64,000 nt of DNA from Methylobacterium terrae (GCF_003173755.1 NZ_CP029553.1:1681001-1745000), one strand, 5' to 3'. Shown: positions 25,149 to 37,256, counted from the first letter of the stretch. A program made the numbers and translations. Notes: a model not told the origin generated them from the sequence alone.

Positions 25149-28100
25149 ATGGCCAACAAGATGCTCATCGATGCCGCCCACCCGGAAGAGACCCGGGTGG
25201 TGACGGTCAAGGGTTCCAAGGTCGAGGAATTCGACTTCGAATCCGCTAGCCGCCGCCAGCTGCGGGGCAACATCTATCTCGCCAAGGTCACGCGGGTCGA
25301 GCCGTCGCTGCAGGCCGCCTTCGTCGAGTACGGGGGCAACCGCCACGGCTTCCTCGCCTTCAGCGAGATCCATCCCGACTACTACCAGATCCCGATCGCG
25401 GACCGGATGGCGCTCCTCGAGGAGGAGGCCCGGGCCGAGCGCGAGCACGAGGAGCGCCCCGAGCGGCAGGAACGCAGCGAGCGCCAGGAACGCGGCGAGC
25501 GCCAGGAGCGCGGCGACCAGCCGCGGCGCCGGCGCCGGCGCGGCCGCCGGGCCGAGGCCTCGTCGCGCCCGTCCGACGCCGTGGTGAGCGCCCCCGCCGA
25601 GGACGTGCAGGGAGTCGACGCGCGCGCCTCCGATGCGGAATCCGGAGCCGAGGCGAGTGCGTGGCAGGACGCGCATCCCGGGGAGACGGTCGGGCAGGAG
25701 ACGTTCGTGCAGGAGGCCCCGCGGCCGGAGGGCTTCGAGCCCGAGGGCGGCGAGCACCCGGCGCAGGAGACCGCGTCGGCCGGGACCCAGGACGGCGCCG
25801 AGGTGCCTGCACGGGAGACCGCCCCGGACGCGGGCGAGACCCATGCCGAGGTTCACGCCGCGCAGGGCCGTGCCGGCGAAGCTCCCGCCGCCGAGGCTCC
25901 TGCCGGCGAGCCCGCCCCGTCGCAGGAGAGCGTGACTGAGATCGCGCCGGAGACACCGGTGGAGATCGCCGCCGCGGTGTCGGCCGAGCCCGCGCCGGTC
26001 GAGACCACCGACGCCGCCCCCGAGGCCGAGGCGCCGGCGGCCGACGCCCCCGAGGTTCACGCCGCCGAGCTTCCCGCCGCTGAGATTCCCGCCGGCGAGA
26101 CGACGGACGAGGTCGTGCTGCCTCAGCCCGTCGCCGCCTCGCAACCGGTCGATGCGGACGAGGCCGTCGCCGAGTCGGACGACGAGGACGAGGACGACGA
26201 TGAGGACGACTCGGACGAGGAGGACGACGAGGACGAGGACGAGGACGACGGGGAAGACGACGAGGACGACGAGGATCACGAGGAGGCGGTCGTCGAGCAG
26301 GTCGGCGGCCGCGGCGACGCGCTCGCCGAGATCCCCGAGCGGCCCCGCACCCCGCGCCGGCACTACAAGATCCAGGAGGTGATCAAGCGCCGGCAGGTCA
26401 TCCTGGTCCAGGTCGTCAAGGAGGAGCGCGGCACCAAAGGCGCGGCGCTCACCACCTACCTGTCGCTCGCCGGCCGCTACTCGGTGCTGATGCCCAATAC
26501 CGGTCGGGGCGGCGGCATCTCGCGCAAGATCACCAGCGCGGCCGACCGCAAGCGCCTGAAGGAGATCGCCACCGACCTCGAGGTGCCCGATGGGATGGGC
26601 GTCATCCTGCGCACGGCCGGCGCCTCGCGCACCAAGCCGGAGATCAAGCGCGACTTCGAGTACCTGATGCGGCTGTGGGAGAGCGTGCGCGAGCTGACGC
26701 TGACCTCCTCGGCGCCGGCGCTCGTCTACGAGGAGGGCTCGCTGATCAAGCGCGCCATCCGCGACCTCTACAACAAGGACATCGACGAGGTTCTGGTCGC
26801 GGGCGAGGACGCCTACCGCGAGGCCAAGGACTTCATGCGGATGCTGATGCCGACGCAGTCGAAGGTGGTGAAGCCCTACCGCGACCCGACGCCGGTCTTC
26901 GCCCGCTTCGGGATCGAGCAGCAGCTCGACGCGATGTTCTCCAACCACGTCTCCCTGCGCTCGGGCGGCTACCTCGTCATCAACCCGACCGAGGCCCTGG
27001 TCTCGATCGACGTGAACTCGGGGCGGGCGACCCGCGAGCACGACATCGAGGACACCGCGCTCAAGACGAACCTGGAGGCCGCCGAGGAGGTGGCGCGCCA
27101 GCTGCGCCTGCGCGACCTCGCCGGGCTGATCGTCATCGACTTCATCGACATGGAGGAGAAGCGGAACAACCGCGCCGTCGAGAAGAAGCTGAACGAGTGC
27201 CTGAAGAACGACCGTGCCCGCATCCAGGTCGGTCGGATCTCGCCGTTCGGCCTGCTCGAGATGTCGCGCCAGCGCATCCGCACCGGCGTGCTCGAATCCT
27301 CCTCGGTGCCCTGCCCGCATTGCGGCGGCTCGGGCTTCGTGCGCGCGACCGCCTCGGTGGCCCTGCTGATCCTGCGGGCGATCGAGGAGGCCTTGATCAA
27401 GTCGAACAGCCACAACCTGGTGCTGCGCACCCGGACCGAGGTGGCGCTCTACATCCTCAACCAGAAGCGCGCCCACCTGCACGAGCTCGAGGCGCGGTTC
27501 GGCGTCGCGATCATCATCTCGGCCGACGAGCGGCTCGCCGCCACCTCGGCCTTCCATCTCGAGCGCGGCGAGCCGGCCCAGCGGGTCGAGCCGCGCCCCG
27601 TGACGAGCATCCGGGCCGAGGCGGTGCTGCCGCCCCCGCTCGAGGAGGAGGATGAGGACGAGGAGATCGTCGAGGAGACGGTCGAGACCGACGAGGCCGA
27701 GGCCGAGGCGGATGCCGAGGGTGAGGACGAGGCCGGGGAGGCCGAGGCCGCCGACGGGGCTCCGCGCGGCGACGACGAGGGCGGGGGCAAGCGCCGCCGG
27801 CGCCGCCGGCGGCGGCGGGGCCGGGGCGAGCGCTCCGACGAGTCGGAGGCCGAGGGCGGCGAGGGCGAGGAGGCTGCTGAGCCCTTCGAGGCCGCGACCC
27901 CGGACGCGGTGTCGATCCCGATCACCGAGGACGGGGCGGCCCCCGCCCGCGGCGAGCGCGAGAGCCGCGAGGACGCTCTGAGCCGGCGCCGTCGGCGCGG
28001 GCGCCGCGGCGGCCGCGGGCGCGACCGCTTCGAGGAGACCGGCGGCTCGATCGGCGACGAGGTTGTGGTCGGGTCCGAGCCCGGCGAGGCCGGCGTCGAC

Positions 28101-28454
28101 CTGGTGCAGGACGCCCTCGCCGAGGAGATCGTCGCCCTCGACGAGATCGCCGGACCGGCGCCCGAGGCGGTCGGCAGCCCGGTCGCGGCGCCGGACCTCC
28201 CGGCGGTCGAGCGCGAGGCCCTGACCGTCGAGGCGATCGAGGCCCCGGCGCCGGTCGGTGCGTCCGAGACCGGCCACCCGGCCGAATCCGTCCTGGGGTC
28301 GCAGCCCGGTGCCGAGTCCGCCGCCGAGGCGCCGGCTCCCGCGCCGGAGCCCGAGCCCGAGCCCGTGGCGGTCGTGCTGACCCCGCCCGATCCGGATCGC
28401 CCGAAGCGGGCCGGCTGGTGGTCCCGCACCAAGGCGGCGATCGGCGGCGAGTGA
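25149..28454 (+). CDS. rne: Ribonuclease E
   Basis: RNase E is the main endonuclease of mRNA decay and rRNA/tRNA processing and the scaffold of the degradosome. The 1101-residue protein has an S1 domain split by an insertion of about 300 residues (about 97-402) that is Glu/Arg-rich, then Ala/Glu-rich, and ends in an Asp/Glu tract (26157-26285). The 5'-sensor and DNase I-like core follow, with the metal-binding aspartates in VSIDVNSG (Asp621) and VIDFIDM (Asp664). The Zn-link CPHCGGSG is near residue 720. The C-terminal arm alternates acidic blocks with basic runs (KRRRRRR), likely RNA and partner binding. ATG 25149 begins the conserved [17 protein letters not shown] start. Confidence 0.95.
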   Translation: MANKMLIDAAHPEETRVVTVKGSKVEEFDFESASRRQLRGNIYLAKVTRVEPSLQAAFVEYGGNRHGFLAFSEIHPDYYQIPIADRMALLEEEARAEREHEERPERQERSERQERGERQERGDQPRRRRRRGRRAEASSRPSDAVVSAPAEDVQGVDARASDAESGAEASAWQDAHPGETVGQETFVQEAPRPEGFEPEGGEHPAQETASAGTQDGAEVPARETAPDAGETHAEVHAAQGRAGEAPAAEAPAGEPAPSQESVTEIAPETPVEIAAAVSAEPAPVETTDAAPEAEAPAADAPEVHAAELPAAEIPAGETTDEVVLPQPVAASQPVDADEAVAESDDEDEDDDEDDSDEEDDEDEDEDDGEDDEDDEDHEEAVVEQVGGRGDALAEIPERPRTPRRHYKIQEVIKRRQVILVQVVKEERGTKGAALTTYLSLAGRYSVLMPNTGRGGGISRKITSAADRKRLKEIATDLEVPDGMGVILRTAGASRTKPEIKRDFEYLMRLWESVRELTLTSSAPALVYEEGSLIKRAIRDLYNKDIDEVLVAGEDAYREAKDFMRMLMPTQSKVVKPYRDPTPVFARFGIEQQLDAMFSNHVSLRSGGYLVINPTEALVSIDVNSGRATREHDIEDTALKTNLEAAEEVARQLRLRDLAGLIVIDFIDMEEKRNNRAVEKKLNECLKNDRARIQVGRISPFGLLEMSRQRIRTGVLESSSVPCPHCGGSGFVRATASVALLILRAIEEALIKSNSHNLVLRTRTEVALYILNQKRAHLHELEARFGVAIIISADERLAATSAFHLERGEPAQRVEPRPVTSIRAEAVLPPPLEEEDEDEEIVEETVETDEAEAEADAEGEDEAGEAEAADGAPRGDDEGGGKRRRRRRRRRGRGERSDESEAEGGEGEEAAEPFEAATPDAVSIPITEDGAAPARGERESREDALSRRRRRGRRGGRGRDRFEETGGSIGDEVVVGSEPGEAGVDLVQDALAEEIVALDEIAGPAPEAVGSPVAAPDLPAVEREALTVEAIEAPAPVGASETGHPAESVLGSQPGAESAAEAPAPAPEPEPEPVAVVLTPPDPDRPKRAGWWSRTKAAIGGE

Positions 28455-28464
28455 GCGGGTCCGG

Positions 28465-28541
28465 GACGGGCGTCAGGCCCGTCTCGCCGACGACATGATG
28501 GTAGAGAACCCGGGCCGCGCTTCGACGGGAGCGCGGCCCGG
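28465..28541 (+). terminator. Tandem rne terminator hairpins
   Basis: Two hairpins follow rne: GACGGGC / GCCCGTC (28465-28483) and a perfect 12-bp stem CCGGGCCGCGCT / AGCGCGGCCCGG with an 8-base loop (28510-28541). Neither has a long T-run, but GC stems of this strength commonly terminate in GC-rich alphaproteobacteria. Confidence 0.6.
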
Positions 28542-28803
28542 CTCGTTCACGGCCCCCGCGCTTTCCGAGCCCGAAACAGGCTCGAACGAAACAGGCCACA
28601 AGGTGCCGATGCGCCGGGCCTCTCGACGACGCCGCAGCGCCGGCGAGGCGCCACGGTACAAGTCCAGTGAAGCTGTCGCGAATGACGGCGTGTCGGACCG
28701 CCGTTGTGTCGGCGACACTGACCCTGCGGCATGTAACGCGCTAGATGCGGGATCCGGGGCGCCGTTAACGGAACCGATACGGGATGCGCGGGAAATCGTC
28801 CTG
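28542..28803 (+). other. Intergenic region ahead of the chemoreceptor gene
   Basis: These 262 bases complete a 349-base gap. I see no coding signal; promoter elements for the chemoreceptor gene presumably lie in the less GC-rich part around 28680-28790. Confidence 0.35.
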
Positions 28804-30150
28804 ATGCCTGCCCGAGCCTTCACCATGTTCCTGTCCCGTCGCCTCCCTCCGCCCGCCCCCGTCGAGACGCCCGAGATGGTCGAGGGCCGCCTCGCCGTCA
28901 TCGTCGACCAGGCGGGCACGGCCGGAGCGCAACTGGGGAGCGGGCCGCTCGCGAGCGCCCTGGGACGCATCCTCGGCCAGATGCGTGGCAGCGCTGCCGC
29001 GGACCTCGCCAGCACCGCCCGGGTCGCCGCGGACGCCTCGGAGGGCGCGACGGTCCTCGGCTGGATGACCCACGATGCCGGCGAGATCGCCGGGCAGACC
29101 CGCGCCATGGCGGCGGCGGTGGAGGAGGTCGCAGCCTCGACCCGGGAGCTCGCCGGCCGCTCGCAGGCGAGCGCCGACGCGGCCGAGAAGGCGAGCGGCG
29201 GCATCGCGGCCTGCGCGGCGGACATGCGCGAGGCGAGCCGTACCATGGCGGCGATCGAGACCCATGCCGGGCAGATCGAGCAGCGCCTGACCGGCTTCGA
29301 GGGCGCGGCGCTGCAGATCCAGGAGATGGCCGGCACGATCGAGGCGATCTCGAGCCAGACCAACCTCCTGGCGCTCAACGCGACGATCGAGGCGGCGCGC
29401 GCCGGCGAGGCGGGACGCGGCTTCGCCGTCGTGGCGGCGGAGGTCAAACAGCTCTCGGGCCAGACCGCGCGCGCGACCGAGCAGATCCGCGGCCGCCTGG
29501 CGGTGCTGCTGCAGGAGCTCGCGGCGATCCAGGACGCCGTGGTCGAGAGCCGAAACGCGGTGGCGGACGGCACCGCCGCGGTCGCCCGCGTCGAGGCCCG
29601 CGTGGCGCAGGAGGGCGAGGCCGTCGCCCGCTCGGCAGAGGGCATCCGGGCGCTCGCCGAGGTGCTCGGCCAGCAGGAATCGGCGACCGCCGAGATCTCC
29701 GCCGGCGTGCAGCAGGTCGCCAGCAAGGCGCAGAAGACCCGGGAGGAGATCGACGGCCTGATGACGATCCTGGTGCGGGCCGAGACGGCGGCGCAAGCCG
29801 CCCTCGAGACCGGCGCGGCCCGGGACCTGCCGGCCTATCCGCTCGTGCGCCTGCCCGCCGATGTCGGGGTCTGGAAGCGCCGCCTCGCGGCGGCCCTGGT
29901 CGGGCTCGGGCCCGTGACCGCGGCCGTCCCGCCCTTCGGCGCCGGCACGGCGGCCGAACTGGGCGTCGAGTCCACCGATCCCGCCGCCGCCCGGCTGCTC
30001 GCGGCGAGCACCGAGGCCCGGCGCCAGGCCGCCGCGATGGCCGACGCCCTGGGGGCGAGCGCCTGGGACAAGGCGATCCCGGCCTTCCAGGCCTTCGAGG
30101 CCGCCGCCAAGACGATGGTCGCCGTGGCCGGCGAGATCACGGCGCGCTGA
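28804..30150 (+). CDS. Soluble methyl-accepting chemotaxis protein
   Basis: A 448-residue chemoreceptor with no membrane segment. The central region is a long heptad coiled coil with the highly conserved signalling hairpin ([20 protein letters not shown] followed by [19 protein letters not shown]), which contacts CheA and CheW. The N-terminal 50 residues are Pro-rich, and the C-terminal region (about 340-448) is Ala-rich without a recognised sensor domain. Cytoplasmic receptors of this kind sense internal metabolic state. ATG 28804 is used; ATG 28825 is also possible. No other chemotaxis genes are in the window. Confidence 0.88.
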   Translation: MPARAFTMFLSRRLPPPAPVETPEMVEGRLAVIVDQAGTAGAQLGSGPLASALGRILGQMRGSAAADLASTARVAADASEGATVLGWMTHDAGEIAGQTRAMAAAVEEVAASTRELAGRSQASADAAEKASGGIAACAADMREASRTMAAIETHAGQIEQRLTGFEGAALQIQEMAGTIEAISSQTNLLALNATIEAARAGEAGRGFAVVAAEVKQLSGQTARATEQIRGRLAVLLQELAAIQDAVVESRNAVADGTAAVARVEARVAQEGEAVARSAEGIRALAEVLGQQESATAEISAGVQQVASKAQKTREEIDGLMTILVRAETAAQAALETGAARDLPAYPLVRLPADVGVWKRRLAAALVGLGPVTAAVPPFGAGTAAELGVESTDPAAARLLAASTEARRQAAAMADALGASAWDKAIPAFQAFEAAAKTMVAVAGEITAR

Positions 30151-30189
30151 GGGCGGTCCGCGGCCCAGCGTCGCGGGTCTCGTACCGCA

Positions 30190-30219
30190 GCACCGTCGAA
30201 CGGGCTCGTTCGACGGTGC
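30190..30219 (+). terminator. 13-bp hairpin after the chemoreceptor gene
   Basis: GCACCGTCGAACG and CGTTCGACGGTGC pair perfectly around a GGCT loop, 39 bases past the stop. Likely terminator, although no T-run follows. Confidence 0.6.
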
Positions 30220-30258
30220 CGGGCAAGCCCGACCGGGCGCCGGCGCCCGTGCGCCGAA

Positions 30259-30290
30259 CGCTGATGCATCGACGTGTCGATGCATCAGCG
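30259..30290. promoter_or_regulatory. 32-base palindrome upstream of the VOC gene
   Basis: CGCTGATGCATCGAC and GTCGATGCATCAGCG form a perfect 15-bp inverted repeat around a central GT. It is 77 bases before the VOC start. The two-base centre argues against an RNA hairpin and for a dimeric-protein operator or a DNA cruciform. Confidence 0.6.
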
Positions 30291-30366
30291 CGAGGGTCTA
30301 AGGTGTGGATCGAGGGAATCCGGCCGTTCGGACCGGATCCCGGGGGCCGTCACGGGAGGAACGCGC

Positions 30367-30789
30367 ATGAGCAACCCGAATCCCGAAACCCCGGCGATCG
30401 CGCCCGTGCAGGGCGGTCTCGTCACCTACCTGATGCTCGACGGGGCCCTGAAGGCGGCCGAGTTCTACGTCGCGGCCTTCGGGGCCGAGATCGTCGCGGC
30501 GATGCCGGCCGATCCGCAGGGCCGGACCCCGCACGTGCACCTGCACGTCAACGGCTCGTCGCTGATGCTGAGCGACGCCTTTCCCGAGCACGGCTGCGCC
30601 CTCGAGGCGCCGCAGGCCTTCACCCTGACCCTGATGGTCGAGGACATCGACGCCCGCTACGCCCGCGCCGTCGAGGCGGGCGCCATCGCCGTGTCGCCGC
30701 CGGCCGAGATGTTCTGGGGCGACCGCTACGGCCAGCTGCGCGACCCCTTCGGCGTGACCTGGGCGATGAACCAGCAGACGCAGCGATAG
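30367..30789 (+). CDS. VOC-family (glyoxalase/PhnB-like) protein
   Basis: A 140-residue single-domain vicinal-oxygen-chelate protein of the PhnB/YdcJ type. The paired beta-alpha-beta-beta-beta modules are visible: VTYLMLDGALKAAEFYVAAF in the first and MVEDIDARYARAVEAGA in the second, ending with GDRYGQLRDPFGVTWAM. Members are often encoded with SRPBCC and DGPF-domain proteins, as here; their biochemical role is usually unknown. The SRPBCC gene starts 10 bases downstream with a good AGGAGG. The start ATG 30367 fits the domain edge. Confidence 0.85.
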   Translation: MSNPNPETPAIAPVQGGLVTYLMLDGALKAAEFYVAAFGAEIVAAMPADPQGRTPHVHLHVNGSSLMLSDAFPEHGCALEAPQAFTLTLMVEDIDARYARAVEAGAIAVSPPAEMFWGDRYGQLRDPFGVTWAMNQQTQR

Positions 30790-30799
30790 GAGGCCGGCC

Positions 30800-31309
30800 A
30801 TGAGCGATGCGGCCAAGATCGATGCGGCCATGAGCGATGCGGCGAACGCCGGCGGGAGCGGGCGGGAGCTCGTCCTCACCCGCCTGATTTCCGCCTCCCC
30901 CGCCGCGCTCTACCGCGCCTGGACCGAGCCGGCTTTCCTGAAGCGGTGGTTCGCCCCGCGGCCCTTCACGGTCGAGGAGGCCGAGACCGAGCTTCGGCCC
31001 GGCGGCACCACCCGCATCGTGATGCGGGGGCCGGACGGCGCGACCTTCGCGAGTGCGGGCGTCTACCTCGAACTCGTCGAGAACGCCCGCATCGTCTTCA
31101 CCGACGCCTATATCCGGGCCTGGGAGCCGTCGCGGAAGCCGTTCTTCACCGGCATCATCACCTTTGAGCCGGAGGGCGAGGCCACGCGCTACACCGCCCG
31201 GCTCCTGCACTGGACGCCGGAGGACCGCGCCGCGCACGAGGCGATGGGCTTCCACGACGGCTGGGGCCGCTGCGCCGACCAGCTCGCCGAACTCGCCGCC
31301 GGATCGTAG
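30800..31309 (+). CDS. SRPBCC (AHSA1-like) domain protein
   Basis: This 169-residue protein has a single Bet v1-like/AHSA1 fold: LVLTRLISASPAALYRAWTE, then FLKRWFAP and the late motif MGFHDGWGRCADQLAEL. Such proteins bind small hydrophobic ligands and often sit beside VOC genes. The extreme N-terminus is a near-exact tandem duplication (MSDAAKIDAA then MSDAANAGG), so there are two in-frame ATGs, at 30800 and 30830. The first has AGGAGG at the right distance and is taken as the start. It is the middle gene of a VOC-SRPBCC-VOC group. Confidence 0.85.
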   Translation: MSDAAKIDAAMSDAANAGGSGRELVLTRLISASPAALYRAWTEPAFLKRWFAPRPFTVEEAETELRPGGTTRIVMRGPDGATFASAGVYLELVENARIVFTDAYIRAWEPSRKPFFTGIITFEPEGEATRYTARLLHWTPEDRAAHEAMGFHDGWGRCADQLAELAAGS

Positions 31310-31333
31310 CCGGCACGATCCCGGAGGCGCACC

Positions 31334-31807
31334 ATGACGACCGTCAGCACCTGCCTGTGGTTCGAGCGCGACGCCGAGGCGGTGCGCCGCTACGTCGCCC
31401 TGGTGCCGGGCTCGCGGCTCGGGCCGATCCTGCGCGCGCCCGGGCCCTAGCCCGGCGGCGCGCCCGGCGACGCGATCCTGGTGGAGTTCACCCTCGGCGG
31501 CCAGAGCTTCCAGGCCCTGAACGGCGGGACCCGGGCGGATTACGGCACCGCCGCCTCGATCTCGGTCTCGTGCCCGGACCAGGCCGGGATCGACCGCCTG
31601 TGGCAGGGGCTGCTCGCCGAGGGCGGCGCGGAGATCCAGTGCGGCTGGCTGCGCGACCGCTGGGGCGTGCCGTGGCAGATCGTCCCCGAGATCCTGCCGC
31701 GCCTCGTCGCCGACCCGGACCCCGCCATCGCCGCCCGCGTGTTCGCGGCGATGCAGGGCATGGTCCGGCTCGACGTCGCGGCGATCGAGCGAGCGGCCGC
31801 GGGCTGA
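31334..31807 (+). pseudogene. VOC-family gene interrupted by an amber stop
   Basis: Reading from ATG 31334 gives MTTVSTCLWFERDAEAVRRY and continues to LRAPGP, then TAG at 31448-31450 (codon 39), then continues in the same frame with PGGAPGDAILVEFTLGGQSF and a full PhnB-like VOC domain to 31807. Both sides of the stop match the family, and no frameshift is present, so a single base change created TAG. A shortened product could start at GTG 31481 (108 residues), but it would lack the first beta-alpha module. Codon use is undecayed, so the change is recent, a sequencing error, or read through. It follows the SRPBCC gene by 24 bases. Confidence 0.75.
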
Positions 31808-31919
31808 GCGCGCAGGCCCTCGCCTCCGGCTTGCCTTTCCGCTCGTCGGCGCCATCCTCCCCGGACGGCCGCAAGGTCAAGCCGAGGATCGACCGAGCGT
31901 CGAGCGACGAGGAGCCCCG

Positions 31920-32399
31920 ATGACCGACGACGAGACCTTCATGGCGCGCGCCATCGCGCTGTCGGAGCACACCGCCCTCGTCGAGAGCGCCGGCGGCGCC
32001 TTCGGGGCGGTGATCGTGCGCGACGGCGCGGTCATCGGCGAGGGCGCGAACCGGGTCGTCGCCGAGAACGACCCGACCTGGCACGCCGAGATGGCGGCGA
32101 TCCGCGACGCGTGCCGGAAGGAGGGCAGCTTCAAGCTGCCGGGCGCCACGCTCTACACCTCGGCCGAACCCTGCCCGATGTGCATGGCGGCGGCCTACTG
32201 GGCCGGCATCTCGCGGATCTTCTACGCCTCGACCAACGAGGACGCGCTCCGCCACGGCAACTTCGACGACAGCATGATCTACGAGGAGGTCCGCAAGCCC
32301 GCGGATCAGCGCAAGATCCCGATTCGCCAGATCATGCGGGCCGAGGCGATCGAGGTCTGGAAGCGCTACGAGGCCAAGGCCGACCGGGTGCCGTACTGA
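31920..32399 (+). CDS. Guanine deaminase-like nucleobase/nucleoside deaminase
   Basis: A 159-residue cytidine-deaminase-superfamily enzyme. Zinc-binding and catalytic motifs are HAEMAAIRDA (His ligand and proton-shuttle Glu) and SAEPCPMCMAAAYWA (two Cys ligands). The C-terminal part with NFDDSMIYEEV and the family-typical length point to a guanine deaminase of the GuaD/YkoA kind, which turns guanine into xanthine. Other purine or tRNA deaminases are less likely because of the C-terminal region. The gene stands alone after the VOC group. Confidence 0.85.
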   Translation: MTDDETFMARAIALSEHTALVESAGGAFGAVIVRDGAVIGEGANRVVAENDPTWHAEMAAIRDACRKEGSFKLPGATLYTSAEPCPMCMAAAYWAGISRIFYASTNEDALRHGNFDDSMIYEEVRKPADQRKIPIRQIMRAEAIEVWKRYEAKADRVPY

Positions 32400-32537
32400 C
32401 GGGCGACGAAGCGGGGCAACCCGGGCCGGCGACCTGGCGTTATCCTCGGTGGGGTTGACGCACGGACAGGAGCCCCGAGACGCCGTCCGGAGCGCCGGCC
32501 GCAACCCTCGCAGGTTCGAACCATCGAAGGAGGCTCC

Positions 32538-32804
32538 ATGCGTCGCACACCGTACCTCGCCGTCCTCCTCGCGGCTTTCCTCGCCCCCGCCCCGCTCCTC
32601 GCGCAAGGAGAGCCGCCCGCCCGGGACCCCGGGGTCACCGGCTCGCTCGGCCCCGCCACCCGCGACACCACCGGCGTCGGCCAGACCAAGCCGCCGGGCG
32701 CGGCGCTCGGCCCGGATTCCGGGCTGACCCCGGAATTGCGGGAGCGCGACCGCGAGCTTCAGCGCGCGATCGATACCGGCATCTGCACGGGTTGCACCGA
32801 GTGA
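32538..32804 (+). CDS. Small secreted hypothetical protein
   Basis: An 88-residue protein with a clean signal peptide (MRRTPYLAVLLAAFLAPAPL, cleavage near LLAQ|GE). The mature part is about 65 residues, Gly/Pro-rich, with a run TGVGQTKPPG and a C-terminal CTGC pair that could form a disulphide or bind metal. GGAGG is placed 4-9 bases before the ATG. I do not recognise a named family. Similar short proteins are, as far as I recall, common in Methylobacterium. Confidence 0.7.
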   Translation: MRRTPYLAVLLAAFLAPAPLLAQGEPPARDPGVTGSLGPATRDTTGVGQTKPPGAALGPDSGLTPELRERDRELQRAIDTGICTGCTE

Positions 32805-32833
32805 TCCGGCCACGCTCGGCCGAGCGCATTAAT

Positions 32834-32860
32834 CCGCTCTGCATTAGACGGAATGAGCGG
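32834..32860. promoter_or_regulatory. Inverted repeat upstream of acsA
   Basis: CCGCTC (32834-32839) and GAGCGG (32855-32860) flank a 15-base AT-richer spacer, 100 bases before acsA. Its position and spacing suit an operator for a dimeric regulator. No regulator can be named. Confidence 0.35.
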
Positions 32861-32961
32861 TTGCAGCCCCGGCGCGCGGGCCACTAAATCCGCCGCAACC
32901 GGCCCGGACGCCCTGCGGGCGATCGTATAGGCCAAAACAGAGACGAGACAGGGAGAGCGCG

Positions 32962-34911
<1,950 letters not shown>

Positions 34912-34919
34912 CCGCGACG

Positions 34920-34948
34920 GCCGGGGCCCACGTCGGGCCCCGGCTTTT
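34920..34948 (+). terminator. Intrinsic terminator of acsA
   Basis: GCCGGGGCCC / GGGCCCCGGC, a perfect 10-bp stem with loop ACGTC, is followed by TTTT. This is the clearest textbook terminator on the plus strand in the window. Confidence 0.9.
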
Positions 34949-35206
34949 CATCCAGCGATGAACGGCCGCGCTTCTCAGACCTTCGTCGTAGCGCGCGCCT
35001 TTTCAGTCTCTTTGCGCTGGCATTTGCCGAAAAATCAGGTCATCCGCCTCTTGCGCCGCAGCAAATGCCGCCGCGCACGCTCACCCTGGCAAGACCAGGT
35101 GCAACACAGCACACACCGAAGCACCGGCTTCACTGCCCCGTGCCGCCCTCGGCGCGCGGCGGAGCCTTGCCCGGACACAGAAGCGAAACACAGGGGAGGC
35201 CCGCCG

Positions 35207-35515
35207 ATGGCAGAGGCAGACACCGCACGGGTTCTGGCGAGCCCGACATTCCGACAATTGGTGACAGAGCGCACGCGTTTCGGCTGGATCCTGTCCGGCG
35301 CGATGCTGGGCATCTACCTCGTCTTCATCCTGCTCGTCGCCTTCGCGCACGGTCTGATGGCGACGAAGGTCGGCTCCGGCGTGACCTCGCTCGGCATCGT
35401 GCTCGGCCTCGTCGTCATCGTCGCCGCCTTCGTCCTCACCGGGATCTACGTCGCCCGGGCCAACGGCCGCTTCGACGACCTGACCCGCGACCTCAACCGG
35501 GAGCTCGGCCGATGA
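35207..35515 (+). CDS. yjcH: DUF485 inner-membrane protein (YjcH-like)
   Basis: A 102-residue protein with two membrane helices (about 28-50 and 62-85) and the DUF485 opening [19 protein letters not shown]485 proteins are encoded directly before ActP/DctA-like symporters and are thought to be accessory subunits. The start ATG 35207 has GGGGAGG eight bases upstream; the stop overlaps the actP start as ATGA, so the two are translationally coupled. The 295-base gap before it holds only the acsA terminator and a less GC-rich patch near 34990-35060. Confidence 0.9.
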   Translation: MAEADTARVLASPTFRQLVTERTRFGWILSGAMLGIYLVFILLVAFAHGLMATKVGSGVTSLGIVLGLVVIVAAFVLTGIYVARANGRFDDLTRDLNRELGR

Positions 35516-37200
35516 GCGCGCGCCGCATCGCCATCGTGGCGCTCCTCACGATCGTCGGAGCCGGCGCGGCCCTGGCCGCCGGACCGGATCTCGGCGCCGT
35601 GCAGAAGCAGGCGACGAACTGGACCGCCGTCGCCATGTTCCTGCTCTTCGTGCTCGCCACGCTGGGCATCACCTACAAGGCCGCCGCGGGCTCGAAGTCG
35701 GCCGCCGACTTCTACGCCGCCGGCGGCGGCATCTCGGCCGGCCAGAACGCGCTCGCCATCGCGGGCGACTACATGTCGGCGGCCTCGTTCCTCGGCATCT
35801 CCGGCCTGGTGTTCTCGTCGGGCTTCGACGGGCTGATCTACTCGATCGGCTTCCTGGTCGGCTGGCCGATCGTGCTGTTCCTGATCGCCGAGCGCCTGCG
35901 CAACCTCGGCAAGTTCACCTTCGCCGACGTCGCGAGCTTCCGCCTCGACCAGACCCGGATCCGCATCCTGTCGGCGACCGGCACGCTCGTCGTGGTGGCG
36001 TTCTACCTGATCGCCCAGATGGTCGGCGCGGGCAAGCTGATCCAGCTCCTGTTCGGCCTCGACTACCTCACGGCGATCATCGCGGTCGGCATCCTGATGA
36101 TCGTCTACGTCGCCTTCGGCGGCATGAAGGCGACGACCTGGGTGCAGATCATCAAGGCCTGCCTCCTGCTCGCCGGTGCGTCGTTCATGGCGCTCGCGGT
36201 GCTGTGGCGCTACGGCTTCAACCCGGAGGCCCTGTTCGCGGCCGCCGTGCAGGAGCACCCCAAGCACGAGGCGATCATGGCGCCGGGCGGCCTCGTCGCC
36301 GACCCGATCTCGTCGCTCTCGCTCGGCATCGGCCTGATGTTCGGCACCGCCGGCCTGCCCCACATCCTGATGCGGTTCTTCACCGTGTCGGACGCGCAGG
36401 CCGCCCGCAAGTCGGTGTTCTACGCCACCGGCCTCATCGCCTACTTCTACATCCTGACCTTCATCATCGGCTTCGGCGCGATCACCTTCCTGATGGGCGA
36501 CCCGAGCTACTTCAAGGCCGGGGCGAACGGCGCCTACGACCGGATCGCCGGGCTCATCGGCGGCAGCAACATGGCGGCGGTGCACCTCGCCAACGCCACC
36601 GGCGGGTCGCTCTTCCTCGGCTTCATCTCGGCGGTGGCCTTCGCGACCATCCTCGCGGTGGTGGCCGGCCTGACGCTCGCCGGCGCTTCCGCCGTGAGCC
36701 ACGACCTCTACGCCCAGGTCTTCGCCCGCGGGCGCACGACCGAGGCCGGCGAGGTCCGCCTGTCGAAGATCGCCGCCGTCGTGATCGGCATCGTGGCGAT
36801 CTATCTCGGCTACGTGTTCGAGAACCAGAACGTCGCCTTCATGGTCGGCCTCGCCTTCGCGGTGGCGGCGAGCTGCAACTTCCCGGTGCTGGCGATGTCG
36901 ATCCTGTGGAAGGGCACCACCACGCTCGGCGCCCTCGTCGGCGGCCTCATCGGCCTCGTCAGCGCGGTCGTGATGGTGGTGCTGTCGAAGGCCGTGTGGG
37001 TCACCACCTTCGGCCACCCGGCGGCGCTCTTTCCCTACGACAACCCGGCCCTGTTCTCGATGCCGCTGGCCTTCCTCGGCATCTGGATCGTGTCGAAGAT
37101 CGACAACTCGGCCCGGGCGAAGCGCGAGCGGGCGGCCTTCGAGGCCCAGTACGTGCGCTCCGAGACCGGCATCGGGGCGGCGGGCGCCCACGCGCATTGA
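35512..37200 (+). CDS. actP: Cation/acetate symporter
   Basis: A sodium:solute symporter-family permease of 562 residues that imports acetate and related short monocarboxylates. An N-terminal signal-like segment (ends GAALAAG) and about 13 membrane helices are present. SSS-family motifs include [32 protein letters not shown] and the region around [20 protein letters not shown]. It overlaps DUF485 by four bases (ATGA). With acsA upstream, the locus supports growth on acetate. Confidence 0.95.
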   Translation: MSARRIAIVALLTIVGAGAALAAGPDLGAVQKQATNWTAVAMFLLFVLATLGITYKAAAGSKSAADFYAAGGGISAGQNALAIAGDYMSAASFLGISGLVFSSGFDGLIYSIGFLVGWPIVLFLIAERLRNLGKFTFADVASFRLDQTRIRILSATGTLVVVAFYLIAQMVGAGKLIQLLFGLDYLTAIIAVGILMIVYVAFGGMKATTWVQIIKACLLLAGASFMALAVLWRYGFNPEALFAAAVQEHPKHEAIMAPGGLVADPISSLSLGIGLMFGTAGLPHILMRFFTVSDAQAARKSVFYATGLIAYFYILTFIIGFGAITFLMGDPSYFKAGANGAYDRIAGLIGGSNMAAVHLANATGGSLFLGFISAVAFATILAVVAGLTLAGASAVSHDLYAQVFARGRTTEAGEVRLSKIAAVVIGIVAIYLGYVFENQNVAFMVGLAFAVAASCNFPVLAMSILWKGTTTLGALVGGLIGLVSAVVMVVLSKAVWVTTFGHPAALFPYDNPALFSMPLAFLGIWIVSKIDNSARAKRERAAFEAQYVRSETGIGAAGAHAH

Positions 37201-37207
37201 TGGATGA

Positions 37208-37236
37208 GGGGCGGCGGCCGGTTGGGCCGCCGCCCC
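37208..37236 (+). terminator. Terminator of actP
   Basis: A perfect 12-bp stem GGGGCGGCGGCC / GGCCGCCGCCCC with a 5-base loop begins 8 bases after the actP stop and is followed by TTCG. Confidence 0.7.
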
Positions 37237-37243
37237 TTCGACG

Positions 37244-37256
37244 ATACGGTTTGTAT
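37244..37256. promoter_or_regulatory. Short inverted repeat ahead of the antitoxin gene
   Basis: ATAC-GGTTT-GTAT lies 48 bases before the antitoxin start, in an AT-richer stretch that probably contains the promoter. Toxin-antitoxin operons are normally repressed by the antitoxin at such palindromes. Confidence 0.4.

Noticed and set aside
24894..28277. A 1127-codon open frame antisense to rne
   Set aside because: It is the mirror of rne's GC-rich codon pattern, is Gly/Leu/Arg-rich and has no conserved motif; rne is certain on the other strand.
20295..28454. The mrcA-amiC / rne arrangement as a novel cluster
   Set aside because: To my knowledge this order is common in Hyphomicrobiales, so it is not unusual.
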